Below, piece after piece: positions 16,425-25,690 of a stretch of DNA of 64,000 nt. Made by a program: the position numbers and the translations under genes. The stretch's first letter is position 1, and every line of letters starts with the position of its first letter. Origin of the DNA: Bombilactobacillus bombi (GTDB taxonomy: Bacteria; Bacillota; Bacilli; Lactobacillales; Lactobacillaceae); NCBI RefSeq assembly GCF_003522965.1, contig NZ_CP031513.1:868001-932000 (forward strand). The letters are read 5' to 3'. Under the pieces are notes generated by a model, which saw nothing but the letters and a program-made list of their open reading frames with translations, searched no databases and was not told the origin of the DNA.

Positions 16425-17159
16425 TTAGACTTTTGAACGTTTTCTTTGAACAATAAACATTAACATTATACCAAGTGCTAACCAAATTAGTTCCCCCAAT
16501 AATGAAGGTAGTGACCATTTTTGTCGATTAATTAATTGGTTAATAATATCCATAGTTTGATAAGTAGGCAATGTTTTTCCAATTTGTTGTAACCAATCCG
16601 GAAACATTGTTAAAGGAAACCATAATCCACTAATCAGTGCTAAAGGAAAAACTAACATTGAAGAAAAAAGATTAACCATACCAGCATCACCCATAAAGGT
16701 AATGACTGAACCAAATATCATCAATATGATGCTTCCAAAAGTAACACAAAGAGTAATAATAGACCAATTAATTAAAGATAACTGCACTCCTACAATTACA
16801 TAGGCAATTATTTCAATTGCAATTACTTCAACTACCGTCAAAAATAAGATTGTAAGAAAAAAAGAACCATAATAAGTACTAGGATTAAGAGAAGTTACAT
16901 CCATTAGCCTAATAAAATGCTGTTCTTGATCATCTAAAATATTATTTACAACTGTGATTATTGAACTTAATAAAGTGGCAAAAATTAACATACTGACTAA
17001 ATAAGTTACTTTAAATTCTTTCGGCACACTTTGATTCACAATTTTAGTAAAAATTAAATAAAAAAGTGCTGGCATTAAGATATCAAAACTAAAAAAACGT
17101 AAATTACGAAAAATTAAACGTTTAAAATTCATCTGTGTTAAAACTAGAAACTTTTTCAT
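16425..17159 (-). CDS. ABC-2 type transporter permease
   Basis: 244 aa with six hydrophobic helices (about 22-42, 55-75, 95-125, 130-155, 162-182 and 222-240), the ABC2_membrane layout. The segment ISGLWFPLTMFP before the last helices is characteristic of YvfS-like exporters. It starts 2 nt after the ATPase gene, so they form one exporter. The substrate is unknown; drug, lipid or peptide efflux is typical. Confidence 0.88.
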   Translation of the reverse strand: MKKFLVLTQMNFKRLIFRNLRFFSFDILMPALFYLIFTKIVNQSVPKEFKVTYLVSMLIFATLLSSIITVVNNILDDQEQHFIRLMDVTSLNPSTYYGSFFLTILFLTVVEVIAIEIIAYVIVGVQLSLINWSIITLCVTFGSIILMIFGSVITFMGDAGMVNLFSSMLVFPLALISGLWFPLTMFPDWLQQIGKTLPTYQTMDIINQLINRQKWSLPSLLGELIWLALGIMLMFIVQRKRSKV

Positions 17160-17161
17160 AA

Positions 17162-18040
17162 TTATTTCTCCTCATTGATTTGACGAAAGATATCGTCTAA
17201 CGACTTTTGTTGAATCTGCAAATCACGAATATATAACATTTGTGGAGCTAAGTCTTGCAAAAATTGGTCAACATTATCAACTCTAAAACAATAATAATTT
17301 TGTTGGTGACTTTCTAAAATTCCATTCTTGATTTGTAATTGCTCTTCTGTTAAGTCACTAATGAATTTGATTGTGTTTTGATTAAATTTTTGCCGTAGAC
17401 TTTGTAAACTACCATCATGAATTAAATGTTGATCTTTTAAAAATAAAATTCTTGTTGCCACATCTTCAATTTCAGATAAATAATGGCTAGTAACAATAAT
17501 AGTTTTACCTTGAGCAGTTAATTGCCGAATATTATTCCAAAAGTGATGTCGACTAGTTGTGTCCATCCCTGCAGTAGGTTCATCCAAAAATAACAATTGA
17601 GGATCTCCGGCTAAAGCCAAAGCAAAGTTCAATTTACGTTGTTGACCTCCAGACAATTTATTTACATAGTTATTGATATCTTCACCTAAATCAGCAATTG
17701 TTTGTAAACTTTTTGTAGTCATTGGTTGAGTATATAAAGAACGTAGTATCTCAATTAATTCAGAACCTCGCACTCGTTTCATAACTAAATCATCTTGAAA
17801 CATTACTCCAATATGATTTTTAACTAAGTTGGACTGTGGATTATTTTGTAAAATGGTAACTCTTCCGGTAGTACTGGTTTGTAATCCCAGTAGAATTTTA
17901 ATCAAAGTGGTTTTACCAGCACCATTAGCTCCTATTAATCCAATCACCTCACCAGATTTAATCGAAAAATTAACATCTTCAAATACTATTTTCGTATCAT
18001 AACGTTTGCTTAAGTGTTGTACTTCAACGATTTTGTCCAT
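17162..18040 (-). CDS. ABC transporter ATP-binding protein
   Basis: 292 aa. Walker A GANGAGKTT near residue 37, Q-loop MFQDD, signature KLSGGQQRK, Walker B LLFLDEPTAGMD and switch His in VTSHYLSE. The C-terminal 80 residues are the extension common in ABC-2 exporter ATPases. First gene of an operon ATPase-permease-kinase-regulator, preceded by repeated GTCAT/ATGAC elements likely bound by the regulator. Confidence 0.93.
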   Translation of the reverse strand: MDKIVEVQHLSKRYDTKIVFEDVNFSIKSGEVIGLIGANGAGKTTLIKILLGLQTSTTGRVTILQNNPQSNLVKNHIGVMFQDDLVMKRVRGSELIEILRSLYTQPMTTKSLQTIADLGEDINNYVNKLSGGQQRKLNFALALAGDPQLLFLDEPTAGMDTTSRHHFWNNIRQLTAQGKTIIVTSHYLSEIEDVATRILFLKDQHLIHDGSLQSLRQKFNQNTIKFISDLTEEQLQIKNGILESHQQNYYCFRVDNVDQFLQDLAPQMLYIRDLQIQQKSLDDIFRQINEEK

Positions 18041-18102
18041 AATTACACTCCTTTAAACTGATGAATATAGTTTAGCAAGTGTACAATTATTCCAAAAGTC
18101 AT

Positions 18103-18132
18103 AATCGTCATCGTTTAAGATGACAAATGTCA
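18103..18132. promoter_or_regulatory. Palindromic operator candidate ahead of the ABC/two-component operon
   Basis: GTCATC-GTTTAA-GATGAC (18107-18124) is a perfect inverted repeat, flanked by two more GTCAT copies (18098-18102 and 18128-18132). Location upstream of an operon that includes a NarL-type regulator suggests autoregulation. Confidence 0.55.
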
Positions 18133-18137
18133 TAACA

Positions 18138-18176
18138 AAAAACCTGCGGACAATTGACACATGTCCGCAGGTTTTT
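18138..18176 (-). terminator. Terminator of the phosphatase gene
   Basis: AAAAACCTGCGGACA (18138-18152) pairs perfectly with TGTCCGCAGGTTTTT (18162-18176). Symmetric, so it works on both strands. Confidence 0.92.
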
Positions 18177-18185
18177 GAAATATTA

Positions 18186-18935
18186 TTATTCTAATAATTT
18201 TGCTTGCAACTGTTGTACTTCTTTTGCACTAAAATTCAAAGCTTGTTGAGCATAGGTATAAATATCACCATAATTATCGTTAATTAATTGTAGAGCTTTT
18301 TGTAAATACTCTGGTTTAACATATAAAGCAATTGCCATAGCATCTAAAGCCGCTTGCTTAGCTCCTTGTTGACGATAATAATCAATGATGACATCATTAG
18401 CAGCCTTACGATCTTGATTTGTCTGTAAATAATCTTGTAATATTTGATCTTCATCGACATTTAATAGAGCTAGAACTAACGCTGCTCCAAAACCAGTCCG
18501 ATCCTTACCAGCAAAACAGTGAAATAAAGTTGAACCAGTGTTATTTTGTAATATCAATTGCAAGAATTGCGTATAGCCTGCTTGAGCATTTTTATCTAAA
18601 ACCAAATCATGATAGATACTCATCATATGCTCATCAACTTTATCAGTGGCGCCAATAGCAATAAAGTCATCTAAACTAGCATTATTATTGGCTGATTTTA
18701 AAATATCAATGTTAATAATTTTCACACCAGGTAATTGATCATCCGGTCGCTCTTGAATTTCAAAATCACGGCGAAAATCAATTGCCTGGGTCAAGTGATA
18801 ATTATTAATTAATTCTTGTTGAGTTGCTGTATCTAAATTTACTAGTTCCCCTGAACGTAATAATGCCTTAGCTTTAATTGTCTTACCATCTTTAGTCGTC
18901 ATACCACCTAAATCACGAAAGTTAGTTAATTCCAT
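18186..18935 (-). CDS. Tyrosine/serine-type protein phosphatase
   Basis: 249 aa. It carries the phosphatase signature HCFAGKDRTG (CX5R), with catalytic Cys and Arg, about residue 133. The N-terminus NFRDLGG is typical of the Y_phosphatase3 family (MptpB/LipA-like, broad phosphoprotein or phosphoinositide specificity). Cytoplasmic, no signal peptide. It is a single-gene unit with a strong terminator; the target is not known. Confidence 0.87.
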   Translation of the reverse strand: MELTNFRDLGGMTTKDGKTIKAKALLRSGELVNLDTATQQELINNYHLTQAIDFRRDFEIQERPDDQLPGVKIINIDILKSANNNASLDDFIAIGATDKVDEHMMSIYHDLVLDKNAQAGYTQFLQLILQNNTGSTLFHCFAGKDRTGFGAALVLALLNVDEDQILQDYLQTNQDRKAANDVIIDYYRQQGAKQAALDAMAIALYVKPEYLQKALQLINDNYGDIYTYAQQALNFSAKEVQQLQAKLLE

Positions 18936-19024
18936 TTACTCTACCCCACAACTTTAATTTATTTTTATAGTGTACTACACTTTGAACTTTAGTTATAAGA
19001 AAATACTTAAAAAATTACGCTTAA

Positions 19025-19228
19025 TTAACGATGGGACGTAATATAAAAGAACAAATAACATAAAGCTACAAATGGTATTGTACAATATAAGGCAATTCGC
19101 TGTTGCGGATCAAACCAAATCAGAAGACAAGATAATCCACTAGCGATTAAAGCAAAATATGGAATCCAAGGATAACAAGGAGCATTGATTCCAGGCAAAC
19201 AATATAGTCCAATACTTTTTGGAATCAT
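19025..19228 (-). pseudogene. Remnant of an amino acid permease (C-terminal end)
   Basis: A 67-aa frame holding PCYPWIPYFALIASG and FDPQQRIALYCTIPF. This is the ending typical of amino acid-polyamine-organocation permeases, which normally have about 450 aa. Only the last two helices remain, and the sequence upstream (19229 onward) has no permease similarity. It faces the broken metalloprotease gene tail to head, so a deletion or insertion junction probably lies near 19,230-19,290. Confidence 0.65.
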
Positions 19229-19288
19229 ATTCTTTACTTTTTTATTTAAATAATTATTTGGTAATGAACGTAATTTTACAGATAAAAT

Positions 19289-19677
19289 ATGAGTATTGGA
19301 ACAGGAATATATACTCCTATAAATATTACAATAGGTCAAAATCAGGCACAATCAATAATGGATTTTTACTATTATAATAATGGTTGGGTGTAGCTGGAAA
19401 TACAGATTATGTATTAGGTAATAGCCCCGTGAGCTTTGTATATTCAAATTTTAGTTGTGCAACTATCAATGCTTGGGGAAATATATATAACAGCCTATCA
19501 AATAGTAAAAAAATCCAGGTTTGGTCACATGAAACAGGTCATGCAATGGGATTAGCACACAATGACGACCTAAGTTACATAAGTGTAATGAGATCTTCTT
19601 TATATAGTAATGATTATAGAAATTATGACGGTCCAACAGCTAATGATCTTGCAGGAATCAATCATTTGTACAGATAA
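19289..19677 (+). pseudogene. Broken matrixin-type zinc metalloprotease
   Basis: Two overlapping frames. The first (ATG at 19289) gives 34 codons ending NNGWV and a stop at 19391-19393. The second frame, open from 19384, continues with GVAGNTDYVLG to the zinc motif HETGHAMGLAH and a Met-turn (SVMRSS). Joined by a one-base shift they read as one metzincin domain. There is no signal peptide and no ribosome site at 19289, and an in-frame stop lies just before, so the 5' part is also missing. Zinc ligands are intact. An untested alternative is a sequencing error plus a truncated gene. Confidence 0.72.
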
Positions 19678-19700
19678 AATAATCTAAGAAGGAATGTATT

Positions 19701-20459
19701 ATGAAAAATTTTAAAATATTAATAGTAGGGCTTATTTCTTGTATAGCTCTTATAGGTGGCATTAGCTTATATACTTCACATCATGCGTCACTTAAAATAA
19801 GTGAGGTTAAAACCATAAATACAAAATCAAGTAAGCGTAAAAAGATTACAAACAAAAAATTTTATAAAGGAAATATACGAGAAATACCAGGAGATACACT
19901 ATTTGTAGATTATCCAAAAAGTTTTAATGGATTAATAAGTAAAGGTAAAGCAACAATTTTAGGCACAGTTACAAACTTACAAGATGCTTCTAATGATTCT
20001 TTACCTAACAGACCGATGACAATGGCTACTATCGCAATTGATCAAATTCTAGCTGGGAAATTAGATAAACAAGAAACAAAAGTGAAAGTTCTATTCATGG
20101 GTGGAAATATAGCAAATAATAAACTTTTAAGAGATGTTTCTAACAAAGATTATTTAACGCCCCAACAAAGAGAAGCAGCTCAATCTAACAAAATTATTAC
20201 TGTTAAATATTCATATATGCCATTACCACAAATAGGAAAAAAGTACGCATTGATCATCTCGCCAGAAAAAAAGGGAGTTAATGGTATTCCAGAAGTGTTT
20301 TATATGCCAATATATTCAGGAAAAGGCGTATTCATTAGAAACTCTAAGGGACAATACTTAAGAGAAGCAGAACCGCAACCAGTGGGTGGTGGAGATGGTA
20401 CAAAGAGTAGTAACACCAGCGAAAATGACGATTTAATAATGAATCGGGGGAATGAATAA
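19701..20459 (+). CDS. Exported protein of unknown function, paralogue of the next gene
   Basis: 252 aa. The N-terminus is a hydrophobic helix (about 5-24) after two Lys, with LISC as a possible but very early lipobox. The mature part is Lys-rich, then has a beta-type pattern (KATILGTVTNL, VKVLFMGGN, GKKYALIISPE, SKGQYLREA) and a low-complexity tail with GGGDG. No known domain recognised. The same order of motifs occurs in the lipoprotein at 20702, so the two are probably related. It follows the broken metalloprotease by 23 nt with its own AAGGAA ribosome site, suggesting a former unit of protease and partner. Confidence 0.7.
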   Translation: MKNFKILIVGLISCIALIGGISLYTSHHASLKISEVKTINTKSSKRKKITNKKFYKGNIREIPGDTLFVDYPKSFNGLISKGKATILGTVTNLQDASNDSLPNRPMTMATIAIDQILAGKLDKQETKVKVLFMGGNIANNKLLRDVSNKDYLTPQQREAAQSNKIITVKYSYMPLPQIGKKYALIISPEKKGVNGIPEVFYMPIYSGKGVFIRNSKGQYLREAEPQPVGGGDGTKSSNTSENDDLIMNRGNE

Positions 20460-20701
20460 TTTGATTAAAAAGAGCAACACAGCAGATTAACCCAAACAAG
20501 CAATTACAGGTTTATTCTAAAACCCGCTCTAAAATCCCCTCAACATCATAAAATAGTTAATCCAATAATATTTTTAGAAAAAACAGATTGTCCACTTTCA
20601 AAAATTGAAACTACAGTAACTTTTAATCTCAACAAAGTATAGTCTAATAATATAGGGACAAAATAATAAATTAGATGCTTAAATCTAGATTGGAGCTTTA
20701 A
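20460..20701. other. Intergenic region with possible decayed coding sequence
   Basis: About 55 codons are open on the plus strand (roughly 20,476-20,641) without any start codon, so this may be gene debris. No promoter, terminator or repeat is clear, apart from CCCGCTCTA, which recurs downstream of the next gene near 21,691. Confidence 0.35.
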
Positions 20702-21583
20702 TTGGTAAATTTAAAATATAGACCAAAAAGATTATTTTATCTTGGATTATTAGCTATAACCTGCTTTTTAATAGTTGGCTGTACTAAAACTAATAAATCA
20801 ATTAATAATACTTCCCATCCTCAAAAAGACAAGTATGCCTTAATTTTAGAAAAATCTAAAAATATTGGTAAAAAACAAAAAACTACTATCAAAAATTTAA
20901 AGGCTGTTACTTATGATCCAGGTCCAGCTATCAATGAATATATCAATAGAAAAGATTATAATGACATGTTAAGGATGTCATCTGGATTAGTCCAAGGTGT
21001 CGTTACGCAATGGATTACCTTGCCTAATAAAACTGGAACTATGGTAAATACAGCCGAATATCCACCGTTCACCGTGTTAAAAGTATATGTCCATCATTCC
21101 TTAGCAAATAAAAGTAAGCCCTTAGAAAACAAATATATTTACGTGTATTTCACAGGTGGCATAAAGGGCGACCAGAAATTAGCGCAGCAATTGGAAAAAT
21201 CTAAGTGGAATGATTACAATGCAGATTTAAATCAGATTTCATTTATGACCAAAGAAGAATTGCCTATACCATATGTTGGCACTGAAGTGGTGATTAATCC
21301 AGCTAGAAGCCCCATTTCAGATGTTCCGGAAGCTCAAAAGTTAGTTCCATCTAAATATATTTATATGTTAACTTGGGCGGAACGCAGCCTCTGGCTCAAA
21401 GACAAAAACGGACAATATCAAATGTCTAATAGTAATTTTATCCACAAACTAAACAATTCACCCCAGTATAAAGAAGAATATGAAACCAGGCACGAACAGT
21501 ATCTGCCTGGTGAGGATCCTCTCTTAAGTAAAGATCAAAAGATTACGAAAAAGATTAATCAGCTAACTAATGATGTCAAATAA
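20702..21583 (+). CDS. Lipoprotein of unknown function
   Basis: 293 aa. A clear lipoprotein signal peptide with basic start, hydrophobic stretch and lipobox IVGC at residue 27. The start is TTG, placed 6 nt after GGAG; no ATG fits. The mature part contains VYVYFTGG-like and LPIPYVGTEVVI strands and KNGQYQMSN, matching the order of motifs in the 252-aa upstream neighbour (VLFMGGN, LPQIGKKYALI, SKGQYLR). Probably anchored outside the cell. No enzymatic motif seen. The tail is charged (DPLLSKDQK onward). Confidence 0.72.
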   Translation: MVNLKYRPKRLFYLGLLAITCFLIVGCTKTNKSINNTSHPQKDKYALILEKSKNIGKKQKTTIKNLKAVTYDPGPAINEYINRKDYNDMLRMSSGLVQGVVTQWITLPNKTGTMVNTAEYPPFTVLKVYVHHSLANKSKPLENKYIYVYFTGGIKGDQKLAQQLEKSKWNDYNADLNQISFMTKEELPIPYVGTEVVINPARSPISDVPEAQKLVPSKYIYMLTWAERSLWLKDKNGQYQMSNSNFIHKLNNSPQYKEEYETRHEQYLPGEDPLLSKDQKITKKINQLTNDVK

Positions 21584-21699
21584 GTCAGTTGAATAAATTA
21601 TTGTTATTAAGTATTGCACTGAAGTCAAAGAGTTCTTTGCGTGCTGGTGTTTTTGATTGTGGCACCATCGCCTGTTTAATAAACCAGACCCCGCTCTAA

Positions 21700-21888
21700 T
21701 TAAAAGAAGTATAGCCAATTCAAAGGATTTAAAATTTCTAAAAATAAGTCGAAGAAATATTGGCTAAAAGTCTGCTTAAAGTTCCTTCTTTGACGCCAAT
21801 ATTTCCAAGTTGCACCAAACAAGGCAAGCACAGCACATATAATTGGATAGATAGTTAATACTAACAATAAATTGAGAATTATTTTCAT
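21700..21888 (-). CDS. Small membrane protein, hypothetical
   Basis: 62 aa. One or two hydrophobic helices at the N-terminus (residues 2-25), then a basic segment WRQRRNFKQ and an aromatic C-terminus. No ribosome site is visible; a TATAAT stands only a few bases before the ATG, so it would have to be leaderless or is not translated. No family recognised. Confidence 0.4.
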   Translation of the reverse strand: MKIILNLLLVLTIYPIICAVLALFGATWKYWRQRRNFKQTFSQYFFDLFLEILNPLNWLYFF

Positions 21889-21954
21889 TAGATTATACCA
21901 TCTTGATTTCTTAAATAATAAAATTAGTTATTATCAACAACAGATTGATTAAAT

Positions 21955-21986
21955 TAAAAAAGGCTGAGAACTATTCTCAGTCTTTT
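21955..21986 (-). terminator. Terminator of the whiA-side operon
   Basis: AGGCTGAGAA and TTCTCAGTCT form the stem, with A6 and T6 on the two sides, so it is bidirectional. It follows the NmrA-like gene. Confidence 0.85.
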
Positions 21987-22006
21987 TTATATAGAACAAT
22001 ATCTAT

Positions 22007-22690
22007 TTAAGAAGATAAATTTGCTAAAGCTTGCGCAATTAAAATATCACCATTACTAATATCAAAAGCTTGATTAATAGTTCGTGGCTGATTTAAGCAT
22101 TCCACAACTGTCTGCGCTACATCTGAGCGTGTTATTGTTCGTACTTTGTTATCAACAGTTAAATCTAATTGCGGCCCCAGCACTACTTCCCCTGTTGGAG
22201 TTGCATTAGTTAGAGCTGCTGGACGAATAATTGTATACGCTAAGCCACTATGCAACAACCATTCATCTGCATAATATTTAGCCGCATAATAATAATTGCC
22301 GGTACTTAGTTCACGTTGTTGATAAGACCAAAGTGACCGATTTTGAGCTCCAATAGCGCTTATAATAATAAAACGTTCTATATCTGCTTTTTTGGCAGCT
22401 TCCATAGCCTTCACGGCGCCATCTAAATCGACCATCATTGTTTTATCAGCACCAGTTTTGCCACCTGAACCAACCGCAAAAACCACTGCTTGTTGATCTT
22501 TCATTGCTGCTTGTAAATGGGTGATATCTTTTTCCACATCAACTAAAGCAGTTTGATAACCTTGTTCTTGATAATCTTCAATTTGCGAAGTTGAACGCAA
22601 ACCAGCAGTAACTTCATGCTGACTAACTTGTAATTTTGCTACTAGAAGACGACCAATTTGTCCATGTGCACCAATCACTAAAACTTTCAT
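22007..22690 (-). CDS. NAD(P)-binding SDR, NmrA/YwnB-like
   Basis: 227 aa atypical short-chain dehydrogenase fold. The N-terminal Rossmann motif IGAHGQIGRLL is at residues 6-16; FAVGSGGKTG and YYAAKYYADE follow, the latter holding a Y-x-x-x-K. Members are NAD(P)H-binding reductases or redox sensors, with undefined substrates. Placed 3 nt downstream of whiA, so it is likely the last gene of the rapZ-yvcK-whiA transcript. Confidence 0.85.
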   Translation of the reverse strand: MKVLVIGAHGQIGRLLVAKLQVSQHEVTAGLRSTSQIEDYQEQGYQTALVDVEKDITHLQAAMKDQQAVVFAVGSGGKTGADKTMMVDLDGAVKAMEAAKKADIERFIIISAIGAQNRSLWSYQQRELSTGNYYYAAKYYADEWLLHSGLAYTIIRPAALTNATPTGEVVLGPQLDLTVDNKVRTITRSDVAQTVVECLNQPRTINQAFDISNGDILIAQALANLSS

Positions 22691-22693
22691 TAA

Positions 22694-23647
22694 TTAATTT
22701 TCCTCCGTAGCTACTTGATATTGGGTTTTAATTAGATCATCTAATTTACGCAAACGATGATTAATTCCTGATTTTGAAATTGGACCACTGGGAACCAGTT
22801 TACCTAGTTCATTTAAGGACATCTCAGGATGTGCCAGGCGCAATTCAGCAATCTCTTTTAATTTGGGTGGCAGCTGATCTAAGCCATAATTGTCCCGCAA
22901 AAATTCAATATTAGCAATTTGACGACTAGCAGCTTTAATGGTCTTATTGATATTAGCATTTTCACAATTTACCAACCGATTAACTGAATTACGCATGTCT
23001 CGGACGATACGAATATCTTCAAATTTCAACATTGAACTGGTAGCACCAATGATTTGCAGAAAATCAGAAATTTTTTCAGCACCTTTTAAATAAGTAATAT
23101 ACCCATTTCGGCGCTGAGTAGCTCGCGCATTGAGATTAAATTGGTTCATTAACTGCATTATTCCTTGGTTTTGATTTTCATAAAGAGAGTAAATTTCCAA
23201 ATGATAACGGGATGTCTCCGGACTATTGACACTGCCACCAGCCAAAAATGCTCCTCGCAAATAAGAACGTGCTCGCTGTTGAGAAGTTAAAACTTCTTCG
23301 GGGATATCTGTTCGAATTTGAAAACTATTATTTTCAATAATTCGTAAATCAGCTAATATTTCTTGCACATGTTGGCGTAAACGCACAATATATTGATTAT
23401 TCTTCTTTAATTTCATTTTTCGGCGTACAACCAGGTCCGATTCTACCGTATATAACTGATGCAACAATGAATAAATCCGCCGTGCAATTGCTGGATTTTC
23501 TGTAGGCACATTCAAAATAAAACGATGATCGACTAATGATAAACTACCACTCATTCGAATAATGGCTGATAGTTCTGCACGTGCATGTTCTGGATGCACT
23601 TCCAAACTAGTTAATTCTTTTTTAACCTCACTGGCATATGACGCCAA
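22694..23647 (-). CDS. whiA: WhiA family DNA-binding protein
   Basis: 317 aa. The N-terminal LAGLIDADG-like fold (inactive as nuclease) includes [18 protein letters not shown], and a C-terminal helix-turn-helix carries LNELGKLV and [10 protein letters not shown]. WhiA binds DNA and influences cell division and chromosome organisation in Bacillota. It sits in the conserved rapZ-yvcK-whiA block, 2 nt after yvcK. Confidence 0.96.
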   Translation of the reverse strand: MASYASEVKKELTSLEVHPEHARAELSAIIRMSGSLSLVDHRFILNVPTENPAIARRIYSLLHQLYTVESDLVVRRKMKLKKNNQYIVRLRQHVQEILADLRIIENNSFQIRTDIPEEVLTSQQRARSYLRGAFLAGGSVNSPETSRYHLEIYSLYENQNQGIMQLMNQFNLNARATQRRNGYITYLKGAEKISDFLQIIGATSSMLKFEDIRIVRDMRNSVNRLVNCENANINKTIKAASRQIANIEFLRDNYGLDQLPPKLKEIAELRLAHPEMSLNELGKLVPSGPISKSGINHRLRKLDDLIKTQYQVATEEN

Positions 23648-23649
23648 GA

Positions 23650-24690
23650 CTATCGCTCCTCATTTTTACGATTACCGGCTTGAAAGGCCAAGTTTACAAT
23701 TTCTCGAGCCACTTTGTTGCCATCATGAAAAGCTCCGCCATCATGTAATGACAAAAAATCATCCGTGATAACCCGGCAACCCATTTTTCTCAGTTCTGTA
23801 AAATCGCTACCAACTTGTTTTAAATATTCGTTATAGCGCACATAATCCATATAATTAGGCGGCACAGGCGTACTATTCACCAATACTGTATCAATAAAGT
23901 GACCTCCAAGGTGCTGATTTAATACTTTAACATGATCAGCATCCGTAAAGTTGACGGTTTCTCCTTTTTGAGTCATGATATTGCAGATATAAACTACCTC
24001 CGCTTGCGTCTGCTTTACAGCTTCGCCTAAATTACTAATCATAAGATTCGGCAAAATACTGGTAAACAAACTACCAGGACCCAAAACAATTACATCGGCC
24101 TGCATAATTGCAGCCAAAACAGGTAATACTGCTTCTGGTTGTTCTTCAGGATTATTAGTATCAGTTACCCAGACTCGTTGAATCGTTTTGCCAGCATACG
24201 TGATTTCATGTTCTCCAGCTAAAGTAGTGCCATCTGTAAATTCAGCATTTAAGGTTAAGGGTTCATTGGAAGCAGGAAAAACATGACCTTCCACTTCCAT
24301 CATGCGTGACAATTCCTGTACAGCATCAAAAATATTATTACCATACATTTCTGATAAAGCGGCAATCACTAAATTGCCAATGGCATGTCCTGCTAAGAAG
24401 GAATCATCACTCGCAAAGCGATATTGAAAAACATCCAATGATAACTTATCCAAATTAGATAAAGAAACTAGCACATTACGAATATCCCCGGGGGGAACAA
24501 CATTGATATAATTACGAATTGCTCCCGACGAACCACCATCATCGGCTACTGTTACTACGGCCGTGATATCAGCATTTAAATCACGTAAACTATTCAAAAC
24601 TACCGGCAATCCTGTACCACCGCCGATTACGGTTATTTTAGGGCGACGGCCTTTAATAACCTTAATTGTTTTTGCCATATTTATACTCAT
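23650..24690 (-). CDS. yvcK: YvcK/CofD-like gluconeogenesis factor
   Basis: 346 aa. It binds UDP-sugars and is needed for growth on gluconeogenic carbon and for correct cell wall synthesis in B. subtilis. The nucleotide-binding [10 protein letters not shown] is near residue 23, [10 protein letters not shown] around 47 and PPGDIRN follows, all hallmarks of the family. The start overlaps rapZ by ATGA; a second ATG four codons in is possible. Confidence 0.95.
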   Translation of the reverse strand: MSINMAKTIKVIKGRRPKITVIGGGTGLPVVLNSLRDLNADITAVVTVADDGGSSGAIRNYINVVPPGDIRNVLVSLSNLDKLSLDVFQYRFASDDSFLAGHAIGNLVIAALSEMYGNNIFDAVQELSRMMEVEGHVFPASNEPLTLNAEFTDGTTLAGEHEITYAGKTIQRVWVTDTNNPEEQPEAVLPVLAAIMQADVIVLGPGSLFTSILPNLMISNLGEAVKQTQAEVVYICNIMTQKGETVNFTDADHVKVLNQHLGGHFIDTVLVNSTPVPPNYMDYVRYNEYLKQVGSDFTELRKMGCRVITDDFLSLHDGGAFHDGNKVAREIVNLAFQAGNRKNEER

Positions 24691-25586
24691 GAACGATTCA
24701 CCGTTTCCTTATATCGATTTATATCTCGGTGTACGATATTCACAGGATATCCTGCCTGCCGCAAGTCATTACCTAAACGTTGAGCAATTGCAACCGAGCG
24801 ATGTTGCCCACCCGTACAACCAATTGCAATTGTTAGACTAGTTTTACCTTCTTGCTGATAGCCAGGAATAATATTTTTTAATAAGTTAATATATTGCTGA
24901 TAAAATTTTTTCGTAACATCTTTATCAAACACATAATCTGCTACTGGAGCCTGCAAACCTGTTTGAGTTCGTAATTTTGGCAAATAATATGGATTAGGCA
25001 AAAAACGTACATCCATCACATCATCAGCGTCAATGGGCAAACCATACTTAAAACCAAAAGACATCATCACAATATGAAAAACATCTTCATCTTTTTCTTC
25101 AAACTCTTTAAAAATTTTTTCGCGCAACTGTCGTGGAGATAAGTCAGTAGTATCAATTACTAACTCAGCTCGTTCACGAATTGGCAGCAACAGTTCACGT
25201 TCGTGATTGATACCATCAATTAAACGCCCATCCATAGCCAAGGGATGTGAACGTCGAGTTTCCTTATAGCGAGCCACCAACTCAGAGTCAGTCGCATCTA
25301 AAAACAAAACTCGCGTCCGCATAGATTCAATATCCTCAAAATCTGCAAAAATACTTAGAGCCTTATCATAAAATTCGCGAGAACGAATATCAATGACCAG
25401 TGCTACTTTATCTATTTTATCTGATTGTCTTAGTAACTCACTAAATTTTTCTAATAAAGATGGTGGCATATTATCAATGCAAAAATAACCCATATCCTCA
25501 AATGACTGTACTGCAACAGTTTTACCTGCCCCACTCATACCCGAAATAATAACTAAATCTTTAATATTAGTTACTTCTGTTGTCAT
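24687..25586 (-). CDS. rapZ: RNase adapter/nucleotide-binding protein RapZ
   Basis: 299 aa. Walker [11 protein letters not shown] starts about residue 16, and a C-terminal domain has [12 protein letters not shown], which binds small ligands. RapZ (YvcJ) hydrolyses nucleotides and affects competence in B. subtilis. The start is taken at the ATG reading MTTEVTN, giving the family length; an upstream in-frame ATG would add 23 residues that do not look conserved. Overlaps yvcK by 4 nt. Confidence 0.94.
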   Translation of the reverse strand: MTTEVTNIKDLVIISGMSGAGKTVAVQSFEDMGYFCIDNMPPSLLEKFSELLRQSDKIDKVALVIDIRSREFYDKALSIFADFEDIESMRTRVLFLDATDSELVARYKETRRSHPLAMDGRLIDGINHERELLLPIRERAELVIDTTDLSPRQLREKIFKEFEEKDEDVFHIVMMSFGFKYGLPIDADDVMDVRFLPNPYYLPKLRTQTGLQAPVADYVFDKDVTKKFYQQYINLLKNIIPGYQQEGKTSLTIAIGCTGGQHRSVAIAQRLGNDLRQAGYPVNIVHRDINRYKETVNRS

Positions 25587-25690
25587 GTTCACACCCACTC
25601 TCCAAATATATAATAACCTTTCTGTTATCTTACTGCCAAATAAATAGACGAGCAATTATTAATTGTGCCCGTCTACTATTAATATCTAAC

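Noticed and set aside
21585-21668. 27-aa minus-strand frame after the lipoprotein gene
   Set aside because: Too short, weak ribosome site; kept only as possible debris.
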